Position numbers and translations under genes: made by a program. Shown here one piece after another: positions 26,415 through 35,552 of a stretch of 64,000 nt of DNA. The first letter of the stretch is position 1, and each line of letters begins with the position of its first letter. Source of the stretch: Amphritea sp. (lineage in GTDB: Bacteria; Pseudomonadota; Gammaproteobacteria; Pseudomonadales; Balneatricaceae); contig NZ_JADGEW010000006.1 in the NCBI RefSeq assembly GCF_016744155.1, positions 111,306 to 175,305 of the forward strand, given 5' to 3'. The notes under the pieces are model-generated. The model saw only the letters and a program-made list of their open reading frames with translations. It had not been told where the DNA came from and did not search any database.

Positions 26415-28400
26415 ATGGTTCCTAATATGTCTGTGGTTCGTAGAGACTTTGAGCGCGGAAACCATGATGTGGCGCGTTTGCTCGATATATCTATATTTGA
26501 TTCCTGGCAGCGATGCTATTCGAATAGCCTGCAGATGTTGGGTCATGTAGATTATGCTTTTTTAGCTCCGGATCAGTTTAAAGATATCTACCACTTTCAG
26601 AAACCTCTGCTTGACTCATCACGTAAACACCTTGATACACTCTACGGCTCTCTGAGCAGGGCTGGCTGGTCAGTTTTGCTAACCGATAACTATTGCCAGG
26701 TGCTGGATGTCCGTCGTTTCAAAAATATTGCTGAGCCTAAAATTATAGATGCTTTCAGGCAGGGGGCAGTCCTGTCTGAAGAGCTGATCGGTACCTCTGC
26801 GATGTCTTGTGCACTCATATCTGAAACCCTCGTAAGCGTGTTTGGTCCGGAACATTATAAAGAGTTTCACAAAAGTTTTAATTGTGCAGCAGTCCCTGTG
26901 TTTGACTCTTTAGGTTCTGTTTGTGCCACAGTGAATATTACCAATGAAGCCCCCAACCGGGACGTGGCTGCTTTTTATCTTCTAGAAGCCTGCGCCAGAA
27001 ATATCCAAAACGAACTGATTATGTCGATACCCAATGCTATCGTTATTGAACTTCTGTCAGGAACGGGGCAGTTTGGTGCCAATAATATTGTGCTGGCGTT
27101 TTCGTACGAGCAGACAGTGATCGGTGCAAATATCGTTGCGGAACGCTTTTTTAAGCTCGATATGAAACGTCATAGCATACATTTTGAGGGGCTGTTTGAT
27201 GAAACATTCTCTGTTTTGTTCGATCAGGGTTTATTAAAAAGACAGACTTTCAATCTGAATCTGACGGGTGGCATCTCCCTGCATGGAAGAGTACTTAATG
27301 TGCCCCGCAGTGAACAGGGACGACTGTTTCAGAGTGGTGAGCTGAATTCGTCTGAGTTTAGTTTTGACCAGAAAGGTTTTGAAGAGAATAGCCTTGAAGA
27401 TAAAAACCACGGGTTTAAAAAAACAGGAGTTGAAAAAAAAGATTCCTCTGCAGCTAAACCGTATTTTGGTGATCAGCGAATTCATGCAGCGATAGATAAC
27501 GGACTGAAAGCGATTGGCCGCTTACCGGTATTGATTCTTGGGGAGTCTGGTGTAGGAAAAGAGGTGGTTGCCCGATACCTGCATCAGTTCAGCCCTGCTA
27601 GAAAAGGACAGCTAGTTACTCTCAATTGTGCTTCTATTCCTGAATCACTTATCGAGAGTGAGCTTTTTGGTTATGAAGCTGGCTCGTTTACCGGTGCAAG
27701 CCGGGAAGGGCGTGCTGGTAAAATACAGCAAGCGAATGGTGGAACACTGTTACTTGATGAGATTGGCGACATGCCTGTTGCGTTGCAAACACGATTGTTA
27801 CGTGTACTTGAAACCCGCGAGGTCGTGCGTCTGGGATCAGCAAAATCTGAATCGGTACAGTTTCAGCTGATCTGTGCTACCCACAAAAACATTTCAGATG
27901 CCATAGAAAATAGTGAATTTCGGAGGGATCTGTTCTATCGGATCAGTGGTTTTGAAATTACTATTCCGCCCCTGAGAGAGCGAGCTGATATCAGGGGGGT
28001 GAGCAAACTGATATTAGCGGATCAATCAGATGGCCAACGTCAGTTAAGTGATGAGGCATTACACTGCATCAACCGTTATTCATGGCCAGGTAATGTTCGT
28101 GAGTTACGAAATGCGCTGATCTATGCCGATACTCTGGCGGAACCTGGTCGGCTGATCGAACCGAGTGATCTACCTGATATTGTTTGCCTTTATCGCTCTG
28201 ATAGCGATGAGCAGATAGAAAATTTCAAATCCAGTACGATCAAAGTCAGCTGTGATGAGATGATTCTTGAAGCGATCGAAAGGTTCGATGGTAATCTTTC
28301 CCAGGCGGCGAAGTATCTTGGAATTGCTAGGTCAACGTTGTATAGAAAGATAGAAAAGATCGGTTTTGTTGAAGATAAGACATACCGTAAACTTCGTTAA
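26415..28400 (+). CDS. AcoR-type sigma-54-dependent activator
   Basis: A 661-residue enhancer-binding protein. Residues 1-200 contain the W-x-RC and GAF-type sensor region of AcoR relatives, which detects small alcohols, aldehydes or ketones. The AAA+ domain has Walker A GESGVGKE (376-383), GSFTGA (423-428) in place of the usual GAFTGA, and Walker B LLLDEIGDMP (446 onward). A Fis-type HTH (NLSQAAKYLGIARSTLYRKI) ends the protein. A linker rich in Lys, Glu and Asp (about 315-345) joins sensor and ATPase. It follows the alcohol/aldehyde operon, whose promoter is of the -24/-12 type with paired palindromes, so it is the likely activator. GAGGAGG lies before the ATG. Confidence 0.9.
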   Translation: MVPNMSVVRRDFERGNHDVARLLDISIFDSWQRCYSNSLQMLGHVDYAFLAPDQFKDIYHFQKPLLDSSRKHLDTLYGSLSRAGWSVLLTDNYCQVLDVRRFKNIAEPKIIDAFRQGAVLSEELIGTSAMSCALISETLVSVFGPEHYKEFHKSFNCAAVPVFDSLGSVCATVNITNEAPNRDVAAFYLLEACARNIQNELIMSIPNAIVIELLSGTGQFGANNIVLAFSYEQTVIGANIVAERFFKLDMKRHSIHFEGLFDETFSVLFDQGLLKRQTFNLNLTGGISLHGRVLNVPRSEQGRLFQSGELNSSEFSFDQKGFEENSLEDKNHGFKKTGVEKKDSSAAKPYFGDQRIHAAIDNGLKAIGRLPVLILGESGVGKEVVARYLHQFSPARKGQLVTLNCASIPESLIESELFGYEAGSFTGASREGRAGKIQQANGGTLLLDEIGDMPVALQTRLLRVLETREVVRLGSAKSESVQFQLICATHKNISDAIENSEFRRDLFYRISGFEITIPPLRERADIRGVSKLILADQSDGQRQLSDEALHCINRYSWPGNVRELRNALIYADTLAEPGRLIEPSDLPDIVCLYRSDSDEQIENFKSSTIKVSCDEMILEAIERFDGNLSQAAKYLGIARSTLYRKIEKIGFVEDKTYRKLR

Positions 28401-28689
28401 AGTAGATTACGGCTCTTAACTAGGGAGCCTACGATTAAGTCCCATCTTTTAGATATGGGGGTACTGATAAGTTAACGTGTAATGGGTAACAACGCTCTTC
28501 TGAACAAACTAACTTGCCAATACAAACGTCACCGATGCCCAGTTGAAATTATCCAATACGCAGTATAGTTTTACTACCGGCTCAACCTCAGTCATCGAGA
28601 CATTGAAAATTTTCTTGCCGAGTTTGATATTGATGTCAGCTATGAGTCCATACGCTTGCAGTGCATTAAATTCGGCCCAAATACGCTAG
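28401..28689. other. Gap with truncated IS6 remnant
   Basis: Between the sigma-54 activator and the IS5-type element. Its right part is the broken IS6-type transposase described separately; the left 80 bases hold nothing recognisable. Confidence 0.5.
28482..28689 (+). pseudogene. IS6-family transposase, N-terminal remnant
   Basis: Translation from ATG 28482 gives NKLTCQYKRHRCPVEIIQYAV, then a TAG stop at 28566-28568, then FYYRLNLSHRDIENFLAE and DIDVSYESIRLQCIKFGPN. This is the start of an IS6/IS26-type transposase, including its HTH region, with one internal stop. It is cut off by the left end of the IS5-type element at about 28690, and the rest is not found on the other side. Confidence 0.8.
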
Positions 28690-29857
28690 GGAAGATGCGA
28701 ATAAGTCCCTGCTGTGAAAGAATTGAAGCATGATTATCGATGAGGCATAGATATGGAACTTCAGCTGGGATTTTCGGACTTCGAGAAGAGAAAAAGCAAC
28801 CATCAAACACGTAAAGAGAAATTCCTTGCCCGAATGGAAGTCTTAGTTCCCTGGACAATCCTTGAGGTGCTTATCGAGCCTTATTATCCGAAGCGGGGCA
28901 ATGGTCGCCCACCTTATCCTTTAAGCTCAATGCTCCGTATTCATTGTCTTCAACAATGGTACAGCCTCAGTGATTTAGCGGCTGAAGATGCTCTTTATGA
29001 AACGACGCCAATGCGTCGCTTTTCCCAGCTCTCCTTAGATCACGCCATTCCAGACCATACAACCATTATGAACTTTCGCCATTTATTAGAACGCTATGAG
29101 CTAGGGCGTCAGATATTTGAAGCCGTAAATGGCTGGCTGGAAGAAGCGGGTATATTGCTCAAAGAAGGTAGCGAAATTGATGCGACAATCATCGATGCGC
29201 CCTGTTCGATTAAGAATAAATTGGGCACACGAGATCCAGAAATGCATCAAACTAAGAAAGGTAATCAGTGGTACTTTGGACTGAAAGCTTATATCGGGAT
29301 AGATGTAAACTCGGGGCTGACACATAGCTTTACGACCACTTCAGCCAATCAGCACGATCTTAACGAAGCGCATCAGGTTCTTCATGGAGAAGAAAAATAT
29401 GTATTTGCTGATTCAGGATACCGAGGCGCTGAGAAACGTGAAGAGCTGGCGGATAAGGAGCTTGATTGGTTTATTGCTGAACAACCCAGCAAAGTTAAAC
29501 AGTTGAAAGAACATCCTCGAAAGAACAAAAAGCCCATAAAATTAGAGTATCTAAAAGCCAGTGTGCGGGCCTTTGTTGAACATCCTTTTCGGATTATAAA
29601 ATGTCAGTTTGGCTTTAAGAAAGCTCGTTACAAGGGGCTTGAGAAAAATGACAATAAGCTGGCGGTGCTATTTGCTTTATCGAACATTGTAAAAATGAGT
29701 CAATTGATAAAAACCTAGGGAAAAATCCGTCTTTCAGACGGGTTTAGCGGCTAAAAAGCACTAAAACATGATGATACTATGCTTAGACTGCGGCTTATGC
29801 GTTGCAGATAAAGATTTAATCGGATAGGTTTGAAATAAGGACTTATTCGCACTTTCC
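28690..29857 (+). mobile_element. IS5-family insertion sequence
   Basis: The terminal inverted repeats are GGAAGATGCGAATAAGTCC (28690-28708) and the complement of 29839-29857, GGAAAGTGCGAATAAGTCC, matching at 17 of 19 positions. The element is about 1168 bp and contains one transposase gene. It is flanked by CTAG on the left and TTAG on the right, consistent with the YTAR target of this family with one base changed. It has inserted into the IS6-type remnant, between the sigma-54 activator and the styrene genes. Confidence 0.85.
28753..29718 (+). CDS. IS5-family transposase
   Basis: DDE transposase of 321 residues, full length for the family. It contains the DUF772-type N terminus ([31 protein letters not shown] begins here), the first aspartate in [10 protein letters not shown], the second in [15 protein letters not shown] and the glutamate-containing C-terminal stretch [15 protein letters not shown] with Y/R...E spacing typical of IS5. 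The gene is uninterrupted, so the element may still be active. Confidence 0.92.
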   Translation: MELQLGFSDFEKRKSNHQTRKEKFLARMEVLVPWTILEVLIEPYYPKRGNGRPPYPLSSMLRIHCLQQWYSLSDLAAEDALYETTPMRRFSQLSLDHAIPDHTTIMNFRHLLERYELGRQIFEAVNGWLEEAGILLKEGSEIDATIIDAPCSIKNKLGTRDPEMHQTKKGNQWYFGLKAYIGIDVNSGLTHSFTTTSANQHDLNEAHQVLHGEEKYVFADSGYRGAEKREELADKELDWFIAEQPSKVKQLKEHPRKNKKPIKLEYLKASVRAFVEHPFRIIKCQFGFKKARYKGLEKNDNKLAVLFALSNIVKMSQLIKT

Positions 29858-30098
29858 TTAGTCTGTCGGTGTCAGCAAAAGGAAAGCATTCAGGCATAGT
29901 AAAACGGAGTGGCTTGTTGCAGAACGCCCAGGACGCCTTGATGGGAATGTGCTCTTCAATAAATTGAATTTATGCGATTGTTTGCTTCTTGATGATGCTT
30001 GCTATTACTGCTATAGCGTTTTAAGCAGTGATACATGCTGTTAGTTTAATCGACGCCCAGTTTCTGCAATAGAATGACTGAGTTCCGTACTTTAAAAG
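29858..30098. other. Gap between IS5 element and styR
   Basis: These 241 bases contain no gene that I recognise on either strand and no clear terminator for styR. Confidence 0.5.
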
Positions 30099-30743
30099 TC
30101 ACTTATATGGCCATTTTCTCCGTTTTAAAACTTCGTAGGCGACGGCTATTTTACTCCAGGATTTCTCTTCCAGTTTTTTCATTAGGTTGTGTCTGTGCAC
30201 CTTTACCGTGTCTTCAGAGATGGATAAATCATAAGCGATCTGCTTGTTGAGCTTACCGTCCAGTATTAATTCTAAGAGTGATTTCTCTCTTTTAGTCAGG
30301 GTCTGGAAGCCTTTAATAAATTTTTCCAATTTTGCTTCTTTCTGCCTGCGTTTTGTATCCTGCTTGAGTGCCCGATCGATAACATCGATAAGTTCGTCAG
30401 TTTGAAATGGCTTGGTTATAAATTCGAAAGCACCCCTCTGGATGGCATTGACTGCCATACGAATATCACCATGACCTGTTATGAAGATGACCGGTATAGG
30501 GTTTGACTTTTCCAGGAGAATATCATGTAACTGGAGTCCTGTTATTTCAGGCATTCTGATATCCAGCAGCAAGCAGTGTGCGGTTACATGCTCATCTTTT
30601 TCATGCTCAAGAAACTCTTTACTACTGTTGAAGGCGATGATGTTCATCCCGTGAGAACTTAGCAGATTGGAAATACTGTTCACGATTGAAAGGTCATCAT
30701 CAACCAAATAGATTCTGCAATTATTATCATTATTCATAAGCAT
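30099..30743 (-). CDS. styR: StyR-like response regulator (LuxR/FixJ type)
   Basis: A 214-residue response regulator. The receiver domain (about 8-125) has the acidic pocket VDDD, the phosphorylation site Asp61 in LLLDIRMPE and Lys in FITKPF. A LuxR-type HTH (about 145-205) includes LTKREKSLLELILDGKLNKQIAYDL. Paired with the hybrid kinase encoded just upstream (six bases apart), it matches StyR of styrene-degrading pseudomonads and TodT/TutB. Two perfect palindromes of the StyR/TodT type lie upstream of styA. A second in-frame ATG is at 30737. Confidence 0.9.
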   Translation of the reverse strand: MLMNNDNNCRIYLVDDDLSIVNSISNLLSSHGMNIIAFNSSKEFLEHEKDEHVTAHCLLLDIRMPEITGLQLHDILLEKSNPIPVIFITGHGDIRMAVNAIQRGAFEFITKPFQTDELIDVIDRALKQDTKRRQKEAKLEKFIKGFQTLTKREKSLLELILDGKLNKQIAYDLSISEDTVKVHRHNLMKKLEEKSWSKIAVAYEVLKRRKWPYK

Positions 30744-30749
30744 AGGGAT

Positions 30750-33584
30750 CTATTCTGAATTTAAATGAAATGTGAAAATTGCTCCCTTGGGGCTGTTTTC
30801 ACTGTAGCTTAAGGTACTACTATGTTCTTCCAATATTCCTCGGCATATCGAAAGGCCTAAACCAAGACCGCTCTTTTTGGTTGAACTGAAGGGCTGAAAC
30901 AGATTCTTTAGCTTATCAGGTGAAACCCCAGGACCATTGTCGATAATGGAAATCTCAATCTTATTGTTTATGTTGTTAATGCTTATTGATATCTGTTTTG
31001 AGTCTGATGTTTGGCTTTGTAATGCCTGAATAGCATTTAATACGATATTAATAAATACCTGCTTTATTGCTGTGGTGTCAATATAGGTTTTTAACTTCTC
31101 AGAAATATGTGGGAGGATGAAACTTATGCCATGAAGCCTCAGTTCGGGTGTAATTATCTTTATCACATCGCCCAAAATCTCGCTAAGCGAGCAATAACTA
31201 TATTCGGGCTTAGATTTTTTTATATAATTCCTAATGGAAACAATGATGTCAGATGATCGGATCGCATCATATTTGATCAGATCGAGTGAGTGAATAACCT
31301 CCGGGCTATCGATATCCGATCTGATAAGCCAGTTTTCGCATGCCTTACTATTAATCACTATCGCAGATAGTGGCTGATTAAGCTCGTGGACAATTGAGCT
31401 TGCAAACTCACTGACGGTGCTGACTCTGGAAAAGTGCTCCATATCTCGCCTTGATTCTTCAAGGGATTGCTGCATCGCCACTTTATCTGAAATATCTTGT
31501 ATGATGCCGATGAGCAATGATGACTCATTTTCATTTGAAGGAATTGCGAAAGCACTGGCGGTCGTCCATATTATTTTACCGTCCTTACTGACGAAGCGTT
31601 TCTCATGATTATAGTTATTGATAGTGTCGTCAGTGAGGCCTTCCAGACGGTTTTTAGTGATCTCTCTATCTTTATCGTAAGTCACATCAAAAATATTTTT
31701 TCTAATGAGCTCTCCATAACTGTATCCAAGTAAATCGCATAGAAAGGGGTTTATATCTACGAAATTATAAGATTGATCAATCACCGCAATGCCAATCGAT
31801 GAGCTTTTATAAATAGCATTCATCCTGTATTGCATGTTCTTTTGCGTGTTATTTGCCACCTGTAATTCATTTCTGGCATCGATTAGTTGTTTTATCAATA
31901 CGGAGAGATCGCTGTTGTGGCTGGAAAGCTCTTTTTGAATAATCTTCTTCGACTTATACAGCTCTACCGTGTTTCTGACTCGGGAGATAAGTTCAGGGAT
32001 GAAAAATGGTTTTGTTATATAGTCATCGACGTATCCCGAGAGGAGGTTCATTCGCGCTTCTTCATCTTTTTTAGCTGACAATACGATGATTGGTATCTCT
32101 TTAAGATGGCTATCCGATTTAATTCTATTGATCAGGGATAAACCATCTTCAACCGGCATCATAAGGTCTGTAAGAATAAGCAGGGGTTGTTCCTGATTGA
32201 TGATTTCCCAGGCTTCCTGTCCGTTGTAACAGATAGAAATGTTGTAATGTTTGTTGATTGATCGTGCAATCAGGTCCGCGACCTCGACGTTATCGTCAAC
32301 GATCAGAATATATTCGCTGTCGACTCGGTATGGGGTAGCTGCTTTTACTGGTGTACCAGCGAGTATGTCACTTTTGAAGGGAGAAGGCGGCGGAGAATAC
32401 TTTTCGGCTTCACCCATGTTTATACCGGAGGATAGCGTGTTAACCTCTCTGAAAGGCAGGGTTATTGTAAATACGGTGCCATATGGCTTTCTGTCATGCA
32501 GTTCTATATCTCCGCCATGGATGTCGCAATACTCTTTTACGATAGCTAAGCCTAGCCCTGTGCTTGAATGATATGTCTTGAAGCTACTGCTGCCTGTCTG
32601 GAATCTATCGAATATCTTTTCTTTATAGCTATCGGGAATGCCTGGACCGTCATCGCTAATCTTAATCGTGAACTGGCTATGTTCTGTTATCTTCGTTTCA
32701 AAATTTATGCTTCCTCCATCAGGGATCATTTTGAATGAATTACTTAACAGATTTGTAACGATGGTTATCAGTTTATTTTTATCGACGCTGGCGATAATAG
32801 TGTCTTTAAAACTAGTTGTTATGCTGATTTTTCTATGGCATGCAAGACTGTAGAATCCCGAGATAACTTTCTGAATTATCTCTGAGATATCTGTTTCATT
32901 AAAGTTTGTGGTTATCCGTCCATCATCAATTTTCGACAGCTCAAGCATCTCTTCCACAAGCGACAATACAGAAAGTGCATTCTGTCTTATAGAGGATATT
33001 TCTGATGGAATTTCATGGTTAAAGTTTGATGATATATACAGATCAATATTGCCAATAATTAATGATAAGGGTGTTTTGAATTCATGACTGATGTTTGAGA
33101 AAAAGTCTCTTTGTTGTTCTGAAAGCATTTTGTTTTTTTTAATAAGTGACTCAAGATTTTTGTTTTTTTCTTCCAGCTCTTTTTCAAGGTTCTTTTTGTC
33201 TGTTATGTCGCGGCCTTCTGCCAATAAAAATATAACTTCTTTATCTTTATTGAATATAGGCGTCAAACTATAATCGGTGATTATTTTATCTTTGCCGTTA
33301 TTCTTTCCATATACTTCAATATCTGCCCGGATGAAATTTCCTTCAAGTGCCGATTTTATATAGATTTTTTGCAGATTTACATTTTCTTTGCTGGTTTGGA
33401 ACCAGTTGGATTCCCAGAAGTTAATCCCCATTAGATTATCAAGTTCCATACCGACAGCTTCTAAGGCAGGCTTGTTAATGAATTTAATTCGCCCCTCTAA
33501 GTCCAATAATCCAGCAAAATGAAACATATTATCTAATACGATGCGTGCGTAGCCTTCTATTTCTTTTTTTTCTTCGTTATTCAT
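30750..33584 (-). CDS. styS: StyS-like hybrid sensor kinase
   Basis: A 944-residue kinase with the domain order PAS1 (about 10-130), a short coiled coil, HisKA1 with His167 in NISHEFKTPLS, ATPase1 (N box TNLLSNSFK, G boxes DDGPGIP and TGLGLAI), receiver with Asp473 in LTDLMMP, a second coiled segment, PAS2 (about 590-700), HisKA2 with His733 in IVHELNQPLS and ATPase2. This double-kinase layout with no membrane segment is that of StyS, TodS and TmoS, cytoplasmic sensors that bind aromatic hydrocarbons in PAS1. It is divergent from styA. The usual length is about 980 residues. Confidence 0.93.
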   Translation of the reverse strand: MNNEEKKEIEGYARIVLDNMFHFAGLLDLEGRIKFINKPALEAVGMELDNLMGINFWESNWFQTSKENVNLQKIYIKSALEGNFIRADIEVYGKNNGKDKIITDYSLTPIFNKDKEVIFLLAEGRDITDKKNLEKELEEKNKNLESLIKKNKMLSEQQRDFFSNISHEFKTPLSLIIGNIDLYISSNFNHEIPSEISSIRQNALSVLSLVEEMLELSKIDDGRITTNFNETDISEIIQKVISGFYSLACHRKISITTSFKDTIIASVDKNKLITIVTNLLSNSFKMIPDGGSINFETKITEHSQFTIKISDDGPGIPDSYKEKIFDRFQTGSSSFKTYHSSTGLGLAIVKEYCDIHGGDIELHDRKPYGTVFTITLPFREVNTLSSGINMGEAEKYSPPPSPFKSDILAGTPVKAATPYRVDSEYILIVDDNVEVADLIARSINKHYNISICYNGQEAWEIINQEQPLLILTDLMMPVEDGLSLINRIKSDSHLKEIPIIVLSAKKDEEARMNLLSGYVDDYITKPFFIPELISRVRNTVELYKSKKIIQKELSSHNSDLSVLIKQLIDARNELQVANNTQKNMQYRMNAIYKSSSIGIAVIDQSYNFVDINPFLCDLLGYSYGELIRKNIFDVTYDKDREITKNRLEGLTDDTINNYNHEKRFVSKDGKIIWTTASAFAIPSNENESSLLIGIIQDISDKVAMQQSLEESRRDMEHFSRVSTVSEFASSIVHELNQPLSAIVINSKACENWLIRSDIDSPEVIHSLDLIKYDAIRSSDIIVSIRNYIKKSKPEYSYCSLSEILGDVIKIITPELRLHGISFILPHISEKLKTYIDTTAIKQVFINIVLNAIQALQSQTSDSKQISISINNINNKIEISIIDNGPGVSPDKLKNLFQPFSSTKKSGLGLGLSICRGILEEHSSTLSYSENSPKGAIFTFHLNSE

Positions 33585-33612
33585 TTTTGATAAGGCTCAT
33601 TCGAGTATTTTT

Positions 33613-33628
33613 ATAAACATTAGTTTAT
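33613..33628. promoter_or_regulatory. StyR/TodT-type box 1
   Basis: ATAAACATTAGTTTAT is a perfect inverted repeat of the form ATAAAC-N4-GTTTAT, as in the sty and tod boxes. It ends 29 bases before the styS start codon (on the minus strand), so it could also serve autoregulation. Confidence 0.85.
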
Positions 33629-33650
33629 TTTTAGGTGTTTTGCCGCATAA

Positions 33651-33666
33651 ATAAACTAATGTTTAT
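33651..33666. promoter_or_regulatory. StyR/TodT-type box 2 (styA-proximal)
   Basis: ATAAACTAATGTTTAT is a second perfect copy, 38 bp from the first. Its centre is about 70 bases before the styA ATG, leaving room for a -10 element (for example GATTAT near 33690) and a transcription start about 40 bases downstream of the box, as for class II activation. Confidence 0.85.
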
Positions 33667-33729
33667 TGTCTCTAAAAGTACGCGTAGCTAATGTGATTAT
33701 CAATTAATAAAAACAAAAAGGTGATAAAC

Positions 33730-34956
33730 ATGTCAAAACGTATTGCTATCGTTGGTGCAGGTGCTGCGGGACTGCATCTTGGTATCTATCTGAGAAAACA
33801 TAATGTTGACGTTACTTTGTTTACTGATCGGCGACCTGACGAGTATGCCGACTGTAAACTTCTGAATACGGTGGCACACCACTCTCAGACGATTGAACGC
33901 GAGGAGATGCTGGGGATTAATCACTGGCCTGAAAGTTGTTACTTTGGACACTACTATTACGTTGGCGGTCCACAACCTCTGCGTTTCTATGGTGATCTTA
34001 AGAAGCCGAGCCGGGCTGTGGATTACCGGGTGTATCTGCCAACGCTGATGAAAGACTTTGTCAGTATGGGCGGCCAGATTGAGTATGGCACTGTTAGCAC
34101 CGACGACCTTGAATCACTGTCTGAAAACTATGATCTGGTCTCCGTTTGCGTAGGCAAATATGAGATGAAGAACCTGTTTGAAACTGTTGACGAGCTATCC
34201 CCCTTTGATAAACCGCAACGCGCTTTGTGCGTGGGTTTGTTTAAGGGGATTACTGAAGATGAGACCCGTGCTGTGACGATGTCTTTCTCGCCTATGAATG
34301 GCGAGTTGATTGAAATTCCCACACTCTCTTTTGACGGTATGTGCACTGCGCTGGTGTTTGAAAACCATATAGGTGGTGATCTTGAAATACTGGCCAACAT
34401 CAATTACGACGAAGACCCCCGTGCATTCCTGGATCTGATGCTTGATCGACTGGAAAAACATCATACATCAGTTTATGAGCGTATCGACCGGGATGCGTTT
34501 GATCTGGTTAACGGATCAAAGGATCTTCTTCAGGGGGCTGTTACACCGGTTCTCAGAGAGGGTGTCGCGACCCTGAAAAATGGTAAACAGATTATCGGTC
34601 TGGGCGATATTCAGGCCACTGTCGATCCGGTGCTGGGGCAGGGTGCGAATATGGCCACCTATTCTTCCTGGATCATCGGTGAAGAGATTGTCAAAAATCC
34701 GGTTTTCGATCAGCGTTTCTTTGAGCATGTGGAAAATCGTCGTCATGATCGTGTTCAGTGTGCAACGCGCTGGACCAATTACAAGCTGTCGAGTCTGGCT
34801 TCGTTACCACAGGAGTTTATGCAGTTCATTGGCACGATGAGTCAGAACCGGGCGATGGCCGATGAATTTACGGACAACTTCAACTATCCCGAGCGTCAGA
34901 TGGATTATTTTTCCAGCCCTGATCGCATCATGCACTGGTGTGCTACTTACGCTTAA
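33730..34956 (+). CDS. styA: Styrene monooxygenase, oxygenase component
   Basis: FAD-dependent epoxidase that turns styrene into (S)-styrene oxide using FADH2 from StyB. It is about 408 residues. The FAD fold starts RIAIVGAGAAGLHLGIYLR, and LLNTVAHH, HYYYVGGPQPLRFYGDLK, SRAVDYRVYLP, RALCVGLFKGI and GLGDIQATVDPVLGQGANMA are all StyA hallmarks. ATG at 33730 (AAGGTG upstream) fits the known StyA N terminus; an in-frame GTG exists at 33721. Indole oxidation to indigo is a known side reaction of the family. Confidence 0.97.
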   Translation: MSKRIAIVGAGAAGLHLGIYLRKHNVDVTLFTDRRPDEYADCKLLNTVAHHSQTIEREEMLGINHWPESCYFGHYYYVGGPQPLRFYGDLKKPSRAVDYRVYLPTLMKDFVSMGGQIEYGTVSTDDLESLSENYDLVSVCVGKYEMKNLFETVDELSPFDKPQRALCVGLFKGITEDETRAVTMSFSPMNGELIEIPTLSFDGMCTALVFENHIGGDLEILANINYDEDPRAFLDLMLDRLEKHHTSVYERIDRDAFDLVNGSKDLLQGAVTPVLREGVATLKNGKQIIGLGDIQATVDPVLGQGANMATYSSWIIGEEIVKNPVFDQRFFEHVENRRHDRVQCATRWTNYKLSSLASLPQEFMQFIGTMSQNRAMADEFTDNFNYPERQMDYFSSPDRIMHWCATYA

Positions 34957-35037
34957 TGTGTAGGTAGAACTTCCCTAAAGATTCCATTTCTTAAATGCCT
35001 GATTGCTCTGTGAGTGATCAGGCACGAGGTACCTGTC

Positions 35038-35541
35038 ATGACTGATTTAAATGTACATCCAGATCTCTCTCTTGAATTCAGAAGCTCCGTATCGATGTTT
35101 GCGACAGGCGTCGCGATAGTTAGCAATACACTTGATGATGCTCAGGTGTATGGCATGACGATCAATAGTTTGACATCTATATGTCTGACTCCGCCAACCT
35201 TAATGATCTCCCTTAAAGAGGGGGTGATGCTGGATCAGGTTTTAAAAACTAGGCAATTTGGTGTCAGCATTCTGTCTAAAAATCAGAAGGATGTTTCCAA
35301 TAATTATTCACGTAAAGAGAAAGACTCAGCCTACGAAAAACACTTCATCGTCCGGGAAAAAATACCCACGCTACAGGACTGTTTGTCCTGGTTTGAGTGT
35401 GAAGTCGTCAAGGTTGATCAATATGAAGACCACACACTTGTCTTTGGCGAAGTAAAAGCCTGCGGTGTTGATAATAGTGCTATCTCGCCACTTCTGTTCT
35501 TTTCAAGTAACTACCATTTTGATCCACGCCCATTAAATTAA
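35038..35541 (+). CDS. styB: Styrene monooxygenase, flavin reductase component
   Basis: NADH:FAD oxidoreductase (about 167 residues) that supplies reduced FAD to StyA. The flavin-reductase fold shows FRSSVSMFATGVAIVS, GMTINSLTSICLTPPTLMISL (flavin binding) and WFECEV, close to StyB. The ATG at 35038 has GAGG upstream; the frame extends to a GTG at 35014. It follows styA by about 80 bases in the same operon. Confidence 0.94.
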   Translation: MTDLNVHPDLSLEFRSSVSMFATGVAIVSNTLDDAQVYGMTINSLTSICLTPPTLMISLKEGVMLDQVLKTRQFGVSILSKNQKDVSNNYSRKEKDSAYEKHFIVREKIPTLQDCLSWFECEVVKVDQYEDHTLVFGEVKACGVDNSAISPLLFFSSNYHFDPRPLN

Positions 35542-35552
35542 GGAGATATATT

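Noticed and set aside
28431..28460. Hairpin-like CCCATC...GATATGGG after the sigma-54 activator
   Set aside because: The stem is bulged and there is no T-run, so it was not called as a terminator.
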